A DNA stretch of 64,000 bases from Craspedostauros australis (lineage: Eukaryota > Bacillariophyta > Bacillariophyceae > Mastogloiales > Achnanthaceae): contig JAMXDE010000023.1 of the NCBI GenBank assembly GCA_026770025.1, positions 558,001-622,000 on the forward strand, written 5' to 3'. A program made the position numbers and the translations under genes. Below the pieces are notes generated by a model. That model was not told where the DNA came from. It saw only the letters and a list, made by a program, of their open reading frames with translations, and ran no database searches. Shown here piece after piece: positions 43,471 to 55,000 of this stretch. Position 1 is the first letter of the stretch. Each line of letters starts with the position of its first letter.

Positions 43471-45714
43471 CTACGTCTTGTTGCGAGCGCGGGCGGTGTC
43501 ATCTGCTGGGCCTATGCCAGGGTCTCTACCCGTACCTTGTTCAAGTGATCCCCTCCGATCCTGCACTGCGCCTTGTACCATGTGAAAGTTTCCGAACAAG
43601 TTGCTCTCTGGATCGAATGCGCCTCCCGCCGCTTCATCCGCCTCTGTCCCTGTTCGGGTCTGGGCCGACGCCAGTGGATGCTGCGCACTTGGCACTTTCG
43701 AGTGAGACGGCTGTGATCTCCTGTTGGGCTGGGGTAACGAGCCATGAAGGTCGGTGGAGAATGCCATAGGCGTGTTGGGTGCACTCGGATCCGCGGAACC
43801 CGCGCCCGACCCGGACGGATTTCGCGGCGTGCCTGCGTTGTACCCTGCCTCCAGATTCGCCAGCGTGGTAATAGAAGATGACATGGCAGTGTTGCCAACG
43901 GAACATGTTGGCGGGGCACGCATAGCTGCACGCCATTCCTCAGACGCCGTTGCCTGTCCAACATCGAAGACTCCGTCTGCTGCTGCTGTCGCATCTGCTG
44001 TTGCATCGACTGTTGGCGTTGCCAATGAAAACGATGGTATGGCAAGGGAGCCCGCGGTCGCTGCAGCTGCAACCGACGGCACTCTTGCACCTTCAGTCAC
44101 ATGAGATGGTGTGCCTGCTTTCAGCGGTGCACTTCGTGGTGGTACCTGTGGCCCTGTGCTCGTGGGCGGGCGTGGTGGAAACAGCATGGATCCCCTATTC
44201 GACACGGCATGGGGAGGCAATGGCAGTCTATCAGACTGCCAATCTGGCACGTCAGCAAATATGTTTCGGCTGTGACTCCCGCTGCTAGCAATGCCAACTG
44301 TGGCGTTGGTGTCTTCCGCAGAAGCCGTGCCACTCCCTGCATCGCCCGCACGACCACTTGCAACACTGTCGAATGAAGCGGAAAACGACGGCACTGAGGT
44401 GCCTGGCCAACCTGGTCCCTGCTGGATGAACTGGTTGTTACGTAACGCCATGTAGGCATACTGCGCACAGTTGGGATCGAAGTCTGACATCCCTGGGACT
44501 ATTGGTGCGCCGCTGCCCAAGCTCAACACGTTTGTGCTGCCTTGCTGTTGTAATATGCCGCTGAAGGCGCTCGGGCGGTTGGATGTGGCAGCACCTGTAG
44601 CTGGAGCTATACTGGCGGCTTCGGTTCCGAAAGTGATCCCAGCGTGACTCATGCTGGCTGTGTTGGTTGGGACGGTTTGTATTGGAGCGTTGGATTGAAA
44701 CATGAAGCTGCTGTCTGCCATCGAATAAATCCTCGTTGGTTGCCTGAGCTCTGCAGGGTTTGTGTATCGCATCTGTTGTATGGTCCAAGTGGGGTCTGTG
44801 GGGGCCTGGGCTATGATTGCTGTCGTCATTGATTGGTCTTGCCTTGGCACCGAAAGAATTGGATCGGGAAACAGCGACGACGACGACGACATTCTCGGAG
44901 ATACTTGGTCGTTTGCTGTCCCTCCATCACTGGGAATTTCACCTCCGCCCAAACCACCCAGCACAGGCATCGCATCAGCGCGTTGGCTGAGGTGGCGGTC
45001 TCCGGCGTTGACGTTGGAAAGGTTCCCGCCAGTGTAGTTGAAGTTGGCGAATGGTAGCAAGTTCATACTGAGCGCCGATGAAGATGGATCGGCTTCCTGC
45101 AACGCCGCATCTTTGAGCTTCCGAGCCTTGCTTCGGCTCGTCTTCGCGGTGCTGCTGCTCCGTCGCTTCCTCCCAGGCACCCCGAAGCTAGTGCTGATCA
45201 TGCTGCCTGCTCTTGTGCCGACCGTAATGCCAGTCGCTGCTGCCGATGCCCTTCTGGGGCTTTGCGTTTCGTCATTGAAAGCGCCGTCGCTGTCGCCATC
45301 ATCTTCTGCATTGATCCGTGCGGCAGCACTGTTTGCATACGAGTACGCGGCCGTTGATCTATCGGTATGTGACGTCTCCTCTGCGCTGTCGCCTGCTGTC
45401 GCTCTCGCCCTGGCGTGGTCGGTGCTGCTGATCAGATCCCGGATCGCATGCGCAACTTTGTGCCGTTCCTCCTTCTTTGTCAGCTCCACCCATCTGCCAG
45501 GTTTACCCGCCTTCACGAAGCGCACGCCGCCCTGTTTGATCCTCTTAACGACCTCCGCCACGACCCTCGTCTTGGCCGCCTTGGATGATGCTTCGGTGTA
45601 AGTCTGTGCACTTTGCTTGACTATCTCACGAAACCTTTGGTTGCCAGGTGACGCCCAGCGACCCTTGCCTCGCCCGCAGTATATGTCAGTGTCGGATGGT
45701 TGTGGGCAGTCCAT
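43471..45714 (-). CDS. DUF6824-domain protein A
   Basis: The first ATG is at 45714, giving 747 residues; the frame is open 23 codons further upstream but only from a GTG. The DUF6824 domain occupies about residues 7-95: it begins DTDIYCGRGKGRW, continues with a helical Lys/Arg-rich segment (EIVKQSAQTYTEA) and ends in KVAHAIRDLI. This family is common in diatoms and other stramenopiles, and its function is not established; basic helices and Ser/Thr/Gln-rich tails suggest a nuclear DNA-associated or regulatory role, which is inference. After the domain comes a basic cluster (KRRSSSTAKTSRSKARK, near 180-200), a plausible nuclear localisation signal, then about 550 residues of Ala/Ser/Pro/Thr-rich sequence that looks disordered. 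A relative, gene B, is at 59994-61829. Confidence 0.88.
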   Translation of the reverse strand: MDCPQPSDTDIYCGRGKGRWASPGNQRFREIVKQSAQTYTEASSKAAKTRVVAEVVKRIKQGGVRFVKAGKPGRWVELTKKEERHKVAHAIRDLISSTDHARARATAGDSAEETSHTDRSTAAYSYANSAAARINAEDDGDSDGAFNDETQSPRRASAAATGITVGTRAGSMISTSFGVPGRKRRSSSTAKTSRSKARKLKDAALQEADPSSSALSMNLLPFANFNYTGGNLSNVNAGDRHLSQRADAMPVLGGLGGGEIPSDGGTANDQVSPRMSSSSSLFPDPILSVPRQDQSMTTAIIAQAPTDPTWTIQQMRYTNPAELRQPTRIYSMADSSFMFQSNAPIQTVPTNTASMSHAGITFGTEAASIAPATGAATSNRPSAFSGILQQQGSTNVLSLGSGAPIVPGMSDFDPNCAQYAYMALRNNQFIQQGPGWPGTSVPSFSASFDSVASGRAGDAGSGTASAEDTNATVGIASSGSHSRNIFADVPDWQSDRLPLPPHAVSNRGSMLFPPRPPTSTGPQVPPRSAPLKAGTPSHVTEGARVPSVAAAATAGSLAIPSFSLATPTVDATADATAAADGVFDVGQATASEEWRAAMRAPPTCSVGNTAMSSSITTLANLEAGYNAGTPRNPSGSGAGSADPSAPNTPMAFSTDLHGSLPQPNRRSQPSHSKVPSAQHPLASAQTRTGTEADEAAGGAFDPESNLFGNFHMVQGAVQDRRGSLEQGTGRDPGIGPADDTARARNKT

Positions 45715-47871
45715 CCTCTCAGTTTGCAGAACAAGAGGCGACCGAACACGGGAAAGCACGGGTGTGGTGGATTCCAATCGCACTCCAACCAGTGTGAGTG
45801 CCGAAATGATGCGATGCAGCCCTTGACAAACACGGTCGTTTGGTGACTCGTGTGCTGAAAGATTGATTTCGGTTTCGGAGGAACTGTGGAAGAGTTTGAT
45901 TCTGTCCCAATTGGATGTTCGTTCCGTGCGATTGAACGATTATTGCACGACCAAGTGTGCGCCGTCGGGCTGCGATGTTGATGGATGGATGGAAGACAGT
46001 GTTGGTCGTTGTCGATGCGATGTTGTGAGGTGAAGAGAGATGTATTTGTGGTTGCTTGTTTGCTTGCTTGCAGCCGTCTTCGTGTTCCTCTTGCCTTGAG
46101 CCAGAAGGCAGTGTCGCTATGGGTTGAAACCGACTCACTTGGTGTCGATAGCGATGGGTGTGACGTCTGCGTCTGTGTTGTTGTTCTTTTTTTGTTGATG
46201 CTGCGTTGTGCCAAGTAGGAATGGGTAATCGTAGTCGAAGTGTTCGGTGAGTACTGGTGACTGTCTGCGCAAGAGCCCCTGCTGTGTTGTAGTATCCGTT
46301 TGTTTTGTGCCCTCTCAGGGGGATGTTTGTTGATGGGTGGTCTTGGTGGTTGGCCTTCTCCTCGTCAGCGGCTTTGTCTTCTTCGTGTATCCTGATTTGT
46401 TCCAGTCTCTCTCTCTCTGGGGAAGCTCAGGGAGAGAGGATCGGAGGCTTGCGCAGAACTTTGTGAGTGCCTACTGCAGTCTGCATGGGGTATGCGTACG
46501 AGTTATGAATGGAAAGCTGGAGACTGCAACTTTTCAGTCGCTGTTTGTGCTGGTTGTGGTTTGCGTGAGAACAGATCAAGAACGCAGTGGGAGGGGTTAC
46601 TGGAAAGCCAGGAAGAACCGGACCCGCCGAACTGGTCATGGATGAGCCTACAAACACAAACTTGTGCACCGCACCAACGTCGTTGTTCGAGCTAAAGGGT
46701 ACTCGCGCAGAGCAAGGTTGACAAAGAGGAGGGTGCAGAACACACTTCGACAGCTACGACCAAGGCACGTGTGTGGAGATACATATCTCCAGAGAGCGTT
46801 GAGCAGAGCAGAACAGAACAGGGTTCTGCAGAACCAGTGCTTATCCTACTGTACCGTTTTTGAAGCGCAATACCACACGACTGCGATACGTTGCGTGTGG
46901 ACGCTGATGACATGAATCTCTGTGTCGTGTGCGCGTGTTTCGTTTGTGTGACTTTGTTTGAGTTTGTTCGGACACACGCCCACGCGTATTTTGTGCCGTT
47001 TGTTTTTGGAAACTCGCGAAACAGGGGGACAGGAAAGGGAAGCATTCTGCTCATCTTGTTGTCCGCAAAGAAGAGTTCGGCAAACCTGACCTCTTGTGGT
47101 ACTTCTGTGACTTGCTTATGCATCCATACTTAAGCTCCTCCTCACATTCGTGAATTTGACAGAACTCTACTTAGATGCCACGAAGCAGAAAGTTATGACG
47201 AACCATCAAGATGACGACTCATACACCAACCGTGGAGCCGTGGGCTTATCTGTCCCAAACACCAACGTCATCACGACAATTCATACAAAAAGCCCCCCAT
47301 AAAGCCCTAACAAACAACACGGCCGCAACCAACATTAGAAAAGAGGAAGTAGTTCGTGTAAGGCGAAGAAGTGTCAACGTTAAGCCTTCGATTCGACCTC
47401 GAAGGCAAACGAGGTACAATGTACCCTAAAGTGTTTTTTCGTTGTGTACTACGGCGTGCACGATGAGAAATCAATGATGGGGAAGGCGGAAAACACGTGT
47501 GAAGAAGCTCAAAGGTGCGCCGCCACCACATCCTCATCACGATCAGTGTCATTAGGAATAAGTATGGCTATTTAATCGAGATTCCTCTTAACGCACCGAT
47601 GTTTGTTGCGGTGGGGTTTTGTCGCGTGTGACTTTGGTGGAACAGGCCCCTGAGGGAGGAAGACATCTTGTGACAACAGCATGGGGGATACGTATGTACT
47701 CGGACACCGCATCTGAGTATCTGTGCGAATCAAGAATCCTGCATAGGCCCAAACCCTGGGTGGTTCCTCCGTTTCTGCATGCAATCTTCCTTTTCGCATC
47801 AATTATCCTCCTCCTCACAAAATTCTGCGCACAGTGGAACCATTTCCGCTTCTCTGTGCGGATGTCGGAGG

Positions 47872-47893
47872 AAAACAAAACAAAACAAAACAA
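47872..47893 (+). repeat. AAAAC pentanucleotide run
   Basis: Four copies of AAAAC in a row, in intergenic DNA. No other feature is attached. Confidence 0.8.
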
Positions 47894-48492
47894 GGGAACA
47901 TCACATGAAAACAATGTCGACACCAACACAGACATCAACGCGGACGTCAACCAATGGAAACCAATGAAACCAACCCACGCAAACAGCACGAACGTCACAT
48001 TCGTGGGCTGTGACCAGATAGATTAGGTAGATAGATAGATATACTCTCCCTGCCGACGCAAAAAGCAACTACCATACCGCTTCTCTGACGTCTCCACGGC
48101 GCACTTGTTCGTATCCCATTGCGCCGCGGAAGTATGTTACGACAAATGGATGCACTCGTCACGAAATGAGAAATAGTCTAACTGCCAGGCATGTGACTCA
48201 GATGAAAAGAGGCCAACGATCCTCAGCACCTCTGTTTGAATCCATGTCTAGATCGTTCTGCACAATCACCTGGCTGTGCCGTGTGTGTGTGTGTCAGGGG
48301 TTGAGTCATATAATAATACCTCCCACTGTCTCCTGCGAGCTATTATGCATGTCCAACGATGTTGGCATGCGAACGAGTCGGTGGATGCTTGTCTTTCAGA
48401 ATACGAGCTTTCGTCCTCTATTCGTATACAAGTAACACGCACAAGCCGGGCCAATGTGGAGGTCCCAACCTGGATAGTATCCGCATCGTCTG

Positions 48493-48509
48493 GAGAGAGA
48501 GAGAGAGAG
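48493..48509 (+). repeat. GA microsatellite
   Basis: About eight GA dinucleotides; a second run with the same unit is at 48620-48636. Confidence 0.8.
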
Positions 48510-48619
48510 TCGCCGAATGGATTTCGCCGCTGAGCAAGATGCTGACAACGAACCTGGTGCTCTATTCACTGTAGAGCATGATGCAACGAGCAATACATGT
48601 TTAGCTACAAGCAGGGAGT

Positions 48620-48636
48620 GGAGAGAGAGAGAGAGA
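48620..48636 (+). repeat. GA microsatellite
   Basis: About eight GA dinucleotides, 110 bp from the previous run. Confidence 0.8.
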
Positions 48637-50270
48637 TCAAGGTGCCGAATCCCTCTTGCAGATCTGAAGCATGTCGTCAAAGAGTAATCGTAATTGTTGC
48701 GCTCACTCTATCTCTCTAGGTCGTAGAGGCAGACAGAGCACCTGTTTGGCGAACCTGCGAAGTTTGTTGTGTGACTGCATCTACATTCGAACTCTGCACA
48801 TCCGAGGCACGAGCTGCTCGTGTCAAGAGGGTGCCATGGACTCTCCCATCAAACCCGCCGCCGCCATACGAGCATGGAGAGCCGAACCTCCAGCTCGTAC
48901 TCGCACTCGTACTCCCATCGGTACCGGGGTAGCGCAGCCCAGAAAACTCATAACACTCTGTACTGGAATGGCTGATCTCCGCAGACATCCAAAGGATGAC
49001 ACGAACATTCCACGCTGGCACCAACGGCAGATGCGGAAGCACTGGTGGTGGTCGAGAGGATATCTGTTGTGACCAGAGGCATCGTCCTACTCGTTCCAAC
49101 CCAACATACCGGATCGTAGAGTGTGGCAGGGAGAAGATGTCGTTTCAACAACTCGTGCAGGAGTGCGCGTGGAGGTTGTACGAAGGGTGTAATATGTTTG
49201 GAGAGATTTACCTATTGTAGCCACTTCCCCAAGCGTCGTTTCCGAGCAAATCTGCATGGATGGTTTTGTCTCCAGATGTTCTTTTCGTCTGGTGTGTGCT
49301 CCAAGAGCCACTCACTGGTTCGAGTTGCTCGAGCAACATCGTGGAAATGAGGTGGTGTCGTTGTCGTAGGTCGTGCGCGTACGAGTTTCACGCGGACCTA
49401 CCTGTGGAAGTTTTAGAGTCTCTTGGCGACATTGGCGACCCGCTCTCGTAGCGACGTCGTTGTATGGACTCCTCCCTGACCACAGAGTGCGAGTACTGGT
49501 CCGACTCTACTATTACGACACCCTGCATGACAAGGTGACAAGGGTTCCTGTCTGCCGATGCCGTTTTTGTCGGTTCGAACACAAGGCTTTTCTAAAATGC
49601 CGCAATGGCAAAGAAGTTTGCCAATCCAGTTAATCTGCCACGGATCGCTTGATGACGGAAGATGAAATCTCCCTTGATTGTCTTGTACCAACAGCCACAA
49701 GAGTGCGACTCTCATTTCGGCATTGGCACAGCGATCATGCGGCTCGAGCAGAAAGTCTGTGCTATGCTGTGCTGTGCTGATCTGTGCTGATCTTTGCGTG
49801 CGTATGGTACAATCGGGTAGGCATACATGTTGGCCAATGGAAGCGATGCGCGGCGATATCATCGCGGAGAATGGGCCTCGCGACTTCCAAGCACACCCTT
49901 GCCTCTGATCGCATGTGTCATCTGTCCACTTGGCTCAGCCCGAGGCCACGTGGTCGGCCTTCCTTGATCAAGTCCATGCACTTGCACCGATGTGGCGACG
50001 TCGATCACAGGCGACAAGGTGATGACGCCGCGAAGTGGAAAGAAGCAAATGGCATTGGTCCGGCGCAAGCATACACACATGTATGCATGCATACGTACGC
50101 AGAACTCCATTCTTGCGCAGTTGTATGGCACATCGTACCTACGCAAGCGGACGAGGATAGTCCCAGATTGGACCACACGAGTAGATCCGTGAAACGCAGC
50201 CGCCAGGTCAACACGGGAGCAACATGGAATACGCCGAAGGACTCTGTTTCCATTAGCATTCACTCTTGGT

Positions 50271-51524
50271 TTACCACAGCAACTTGCGGATGGCAGCATC
50301 ATATGCCTCCTCCGAGCCCAAATCGCTTCCACCATCCAATTGGTCCAGGAAGCCACGCACTCGGTCCTTGATATCGAAACCCCAATACCCCCAGCCACTC
50401 ATGAAGCGACAGTAGTCGCAGAAGGCTAGTTCAAGGGATGCCTTCAGATGTTCGAGCGTCGGTGGAGGTGCTGCCATGTCGCGACCTCCGTCTCCGTAGC
50501 TACCATCCGAATCTACAATGCCAGACTCCGACAAGTTCGCGCACAATCGTTCATGGTAAAAGGCGACGTACTCGACCTCGTGTTTCGGGGACACTGATGA
50601 GCATAAGAAGTACGCCAGATCTCTCGTGGGCGGACCCTTGCCGCAGTACTGAAAGTCGTACATCGATGCAGTCACGGCAGGTTGGCCATCGTGGCTGCTG
50701 TCCTTTGGTGCGGAGGACGCGGCGCATCCTTGCCTGATCAAGATGTTGGCCCCTTTGGAATCTCCATGGATCAGGCATTGCATCGGATCGCGCTTCATGC
50801 AACCGTCGATTGCTCGAGCGGCACGCTTCAGCCGCCCTTCCCATCCATGCCGTGGCATGGAATCGTGCTCGCTTGGACGCGTTTCGAGATACCAATAACT
50901 TCCAGTCTCATGGAGACTGGCTCGTTTCACCAACGTGTCGATGGATGCTCCTCCCCAACTTGCCGCATGAAAGTTCGCCATCCAGGCAAGGACCGCCTTC
51001 ACCTGCTCCTGATCATCACCGTCGAACCCATCACCCTCCAGATACGTCATCGCGATCATGATCTCCCCATCCGCTGGTCCATGCTGCACAAGGAGGGGGT
51101 ATGGCAAGTCAACTTTGCTTCCTTTGACCAATTGTTCCGCGACTTGATCATAAAAATTGGCCTCGACCTGATAACTGACAGCCTTGCGTTGATCGCCGAA
51201 TGACCGCCGGCTTTGCTTCGGGGGCGTCACGTGCTTGATGATAATACCGCTGTCGCTCTCGCTGCTGCTGTTGTAATCGATGCCATCGAAGCCGTGCTTG
51301 CGACCTATGATCTTCACTCGGTGTATGTACCCCATGCCACCCCACAATCGGCACAGGGTCAACACGTGCAGATCGGAAACAGTTAGCGCATCTGGAGCAT
51401 CGCCCTTGTCATCCCTCTGCGCCACTGTTGACTGCTGCGACCTGCCTTCGCCGTTGCTTTTGCCTTTGTCCTTGGCCGACAGGATGGACTGCACTATTTT
51501 CAATATCTGCCTCTTGTTCTTCAT
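50271..51524 (-). CDS. CHK/aminoglycoside-phosphotransferase-like small-molecule kinase
   Basis: The first ATG is 51524, giving 417 residues to a TAA at 50271. The protein has the kinase-like fold markers of the APH/choline-kinase superfamily: the catalytic loop CLIHGDSKGANIL near 247-259 (Brenner motif HGDxxxxN) and the metal-binding DFQ near 290 (YDFQYCGKGPPTRDLAYFL). The spacing and the PxxDLAYF continuation fit the ecdysteroid-kinase-like (EcKinase/CHK, DUF1679-related) group. Substrates of this group are small molecules such as choline-like alcohols, sugars or steroids; none can be named here. The N-terminal lobe begins near residue 60, with IIIKHV as the likely ATP-binding lysine strand, after a Lys/Ser/Gln-rich tail. 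There is no signal peptide, so it should be cytosolic. It lies about 570 bp downstream of the cyclase-PDE gene on the same strand. Confidence 0.85.
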   Translation of the reverse strand: MKNKRQILKIVQSILSAKDKGKSNGEGRSQQSTVAQRDDKGDAPDALTVSDLHVLTLCRLWGGMGYIHRVKIIGRKHGFDGIDYNSSSESDSGIIIKHVTPPKQSRRSFGDQRKAVSYQVEANFYDQVAEQLVKGSKVDLPYPLLVQHGPADGEIMIAMTYLEGDGFDGDDQEQVKAVLAWMANFHAASWGGASIDTLVKRASLHETGSYWYLETRPSEHDSMPRHGWEGRLKRAARAIDGCMKRDPMQCLIHGDSKGANILIRQGCAASSAPKDSSHDGQPAVTASMYDFQYCGKGPPTRDLAYFLCSSVSPKHEVEYVAFYHERLCANLSESGIVDSDGSYGDGGRDMAAPPPTLEHLKASLELAFCDYCRFMSGWGYWGFDIKDRVRGFLDQLDGGSDLGSEEAYDAAIRKLLW

Positions 51525-52095
51525 CGCAAGATTGAGCTTAGACAATGGGATCGGTTGTTGTGATAGTGCAAGTATTATATTCTATTATAATAGTCTACAT
51601 CCGACTTCTGCGAGTATTGGCAGCCATGACAATGCTGTTGCTGACGCTGTTGTTGCTGTTGTTGTTTGTTGTGGGTGGATCCGTGACGACGAAGACTGTC
51701 GCTGTTGTTTCTGGTGCCCGAAAAGATTGAATCCCAAAGATCTGATGCCAATTGTATTGAATGTTGCCATTTTTACGTGACTTCCAAATCAATCCCGCAT
51801 GATCAGATTCAGCCTACGAAGTCAGATTAGGACATGATCCTCAGCCCTATTCATACAGTGCACCATTCAGGAACCGTACCCGTGATCGCACTGGAGAGTA
51901 GCCTGTGCGGTATGCACCTCGTAATTCAACCAGACCACATCACATACCTACGTACTCCACTTCAGTATCACACAGGTCAGGTATTGTATGATATGATAGT
52001 TCTGATGGCAGAGCATTGCAGCACATGTACGGTACTCCGATTCGTAGCAAGCACGGACAATACTCGTACATTATGTATGGTAGTATATACCTATC
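51525..52095. other. Spacer upstream of the kinase
   Basis: About 570 bp, likely the kinase promoter and the 3' end of the cyclase-PDE gene. AT-rich stretches near 51555-51600 and a GTTGTTGCT-rich patch at 51640-51675. No gene seen. Confidence 0.5.
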
Positions 52096-55000
52096 CTAGG
52101 AGGCGCTGATGATGCTGATGCCCGTGCTACTGGCTGTGTCGGGATCCTCCATCTGCGACGGGAGGCGATCCAGGCTGCGCTGTCCGGAGTGGTAGGCCTT
52201 GACCATCTTCTCCACAATCTTTTCACCCTTGCTCTCCCACTCGCGACGGTTCTCCATAGCGTAGTTCAGGCATTCCGCGCTGGCGACGCCAAACACGTTG
52301 CATTCCTTCAGCTTCTTGGCCAGCGGGATGACATAGTTGTCGTAGAACCACAACTCACCCTTGAACCAACCCACGGATGGGTCCTTCTCTCCACCTCTTC
52401 CATTGCGGAAGGCCGAGTACATCTCGTGGAAGAGGCGCTCATTCCACTTGGTGTAGATATGCCAACTGCAACGTATAGTGTTGATGGGATAAACAGAGCG
52501 TTTGGTTTGGTTTGGTTGGTTGGACATGTGAGCATGTGATAGGCCACGTAAAGTGAGCAACAGCAACAGTAGGCATGGATAGGAGACACGTGGTGAGTGA
52601 CAGGAGTTGGACGGGTGCATCGTACATACGGGTATGATTGGTGGAGTGAATGTGCTTGCACAGCATGGTCACAGAACGAGCATCATTTGCACATGCAAAC
52701 AGAGTATCATCGCATCGTGGTACCGCTTCTCTCGCCCACACACACATCTGGCACACGCATCAATACGGACACACCACCATCGGCATCGACAGCAATAGAA
52801 ACAGCGGCAGCAATATCAATGCCATGGTCAACAATGACGTCATTGTCCGGGCCAGCATTCCAAATTGTCGCACTTACTGTTGCATGGTGTGCGACACATC
52901 AGCCGCCTGAATGATGTGCTCGATCACGATTGTTGCCATGAGGTTGGTGTCATCGTTGCCCTGGTGGAAAGCCTTGTCCCAGCGGTTGTTGCGGAACGAT
53001 TTCAGATCCTTGTCGAAGATGTCCGTTGCGATGACGGAGTTGACAACCAGGCTGCGGAACCGCCGGAACTCGCTGTCGTTGCCGTAGATGCACTTCTGCA
53101 AGTCTCGGTACTCGTCCTTCATCAGCAGTTTCCAGCTCATGTCCACAGAGTTCTGTTCGGCGACGCTCTTCTCCCCGTACTTCAAGGCTGGTTCGGCCTT
53201 CTCCTTGATGAGCTGCATGTTGGAAACTCCGCTGTGGTCGACGTCATGGATGAGCGCAGAGAAGACGATGGCGAACTGCGTCAGCGGATCGGAGGTGATG
53301 CCGTACGTGTAGTTGTGCAGGTTCGACGCTATCTTGCGCATGGACTGCCTACGGTTGTACACGTGCTCCTGTGACACGACGCGCTTGAGCAGCTTGTTCG
53401 CCGACATGGTGACGTGGCTCGCATGCTCAAAGTTGTGGAACGGGTTGTCGTCGTGGTAGAGGCAAGCGATTTCCGTGACGTATTGTTTGAGTTGGAAGGC
53501 AACGGCGTATCCCAGGTCGATGGAGTCTGCATGCCTGCTGGACTTCAGCCCCTTGTGGTTGAACTCGGGCATGACAATGGCTTCCGACACTTCGTAGATG
53601 GGATTGCCGTTGCCAATCTGCGCAGGCGAACGGAATGACCCGCTGCTCTTGCTCTTCGTCTCCTTGCGCCTCGAGACGACCTTGCGAAGCAGTTTGGACA
53701 ATATCTCCACATTCCAATCAATCAAACGCTGGTGCTTGTGATTCTCAACGACTTCCGACAGCTCCTGGAAGTTGCTCTGGGTGCTCTCGCCCCACACCAT
53801 GGAGCGCGACATGTCACGCACGGACATGGCGATGGATCTTTTGCTGAATCCCGACGACCCGAAGGATCCAAGCGAATCCGTGGAGTCACCAAATGGACTG
53901 TCCATGGCGCGGCTCAGGTTGATCCAATACGTTTGAATCTTGCCCTTGCCTTTGGCTTGGACCACCTCGTCACGCGGGCAGATCCAATGGGTCTTGTTAC
54001 CCGCGATCAGCAGCTCGGCCGTCGCCTGCGAGCACTGGATTTTGCCAGCCTTGCCAGTGCTTTCCATCCGAGCGGCCGTGTTGACCGTGTCGCCGAACAG
54101 TTGAAACCGCGACTTTTCACCCCGCAGCACGCCAGCCGTGACTGGTCCGCTGTGCATACCCAATCGCATGGACAGATCGCCGGTATCGGGCCCAAGCTTG
54201 ACTTCCAGGCTCTCCACCAGATCCTGCATCTTGCTCATGCATTCGTAAGCGAACTTTGCCATGATCACTGCGTGGTCCTTCTGAGGATCTGTTCTTGTCC
54301 ATGTCAATATCCGAGTAGACATAGTTCGTATCATACAAAGTATTGGATGCATCAATAAAATAAATGCACGTTACGATGGGATGAGTATCATTCGAGAAGC
54401 AATTGCGTTGTAGAGCATGACGTGATCATCCATTGTGCAAGTATGACCATGGTTGCGTTTGCCATTCCGCACGGTCGAGTATCCCATTGGTTTGGGTGAT
54501 AGTTGTGGTGAAAGCAGAGCGATGAGAGTGTAAAAGAGTGAGAACAGGTGAATGAGGTGCTGGATTAGGTGTTGTTGATGAGATCATAGAAACATCTCTT
54601 GCCCATGCATGTCATGGTGTGATGTGATGTGGCCTTGCTCGTCGAAGATGAGCACACCCAGGCAAGGCAAAGAGGAAAGGAAGACAAATGAATCCATGGA
54701 AAAGCACAACATGCAATAGAGCGAAGCCTTTCGCTGCACTTCGCGACAATGCCTGAATTGATAGCAATCCTTACCCGGTAATCCAGTTACAGCCACGTAG
54801 CAGTCACCGATGGTTTCGACTTTGAACACCTGTTGGTTTGGAGCGGTGCAATTGGAGCGTTGTGTTTGGATTGGTACGATTTGGTGGAAACAAGTTCAAG
54901 AATTGGTTGAGGTGTTGAGTTGAGTTTCGCATTCGATGAGATCAGTTTGAGGGGATATGATGAAATGCAGAAATGCAATACTGCTGTGTTGTTCTCGCCA

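Larger units (their letters stand above)
45715..50270. other. 4.6 kb spacer without a recognisable gene
   Basis: No frame gives a recognisable protein; the longest (47588-47998, minus; 48671-49072, plus) are low-quality translations. It contains simple repeats: an AAAAC run (47872-47893), GATA-type repeats near 48022-48040 and two GA runs (48493-48509, 48620-48636). Words such as GTACTCGTA/TACGAGTAC recur near 48895-48920 and elsewhere. The left part must hold the promoter of DUF6824 gene A. Confidence 0.5.

Noticed and set aside
45715-45783. N-terminal extension of DUF6824 gene A
   Set aside because: The frame is open, but the first codon would be GTG; the ATG at 45714 directly precedes the domain.
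49560-49590. GGTTCGAA resembling a tRNA B box
   Set aside because: No matching A box, acceptor stem or T-stem pairing is found around it.
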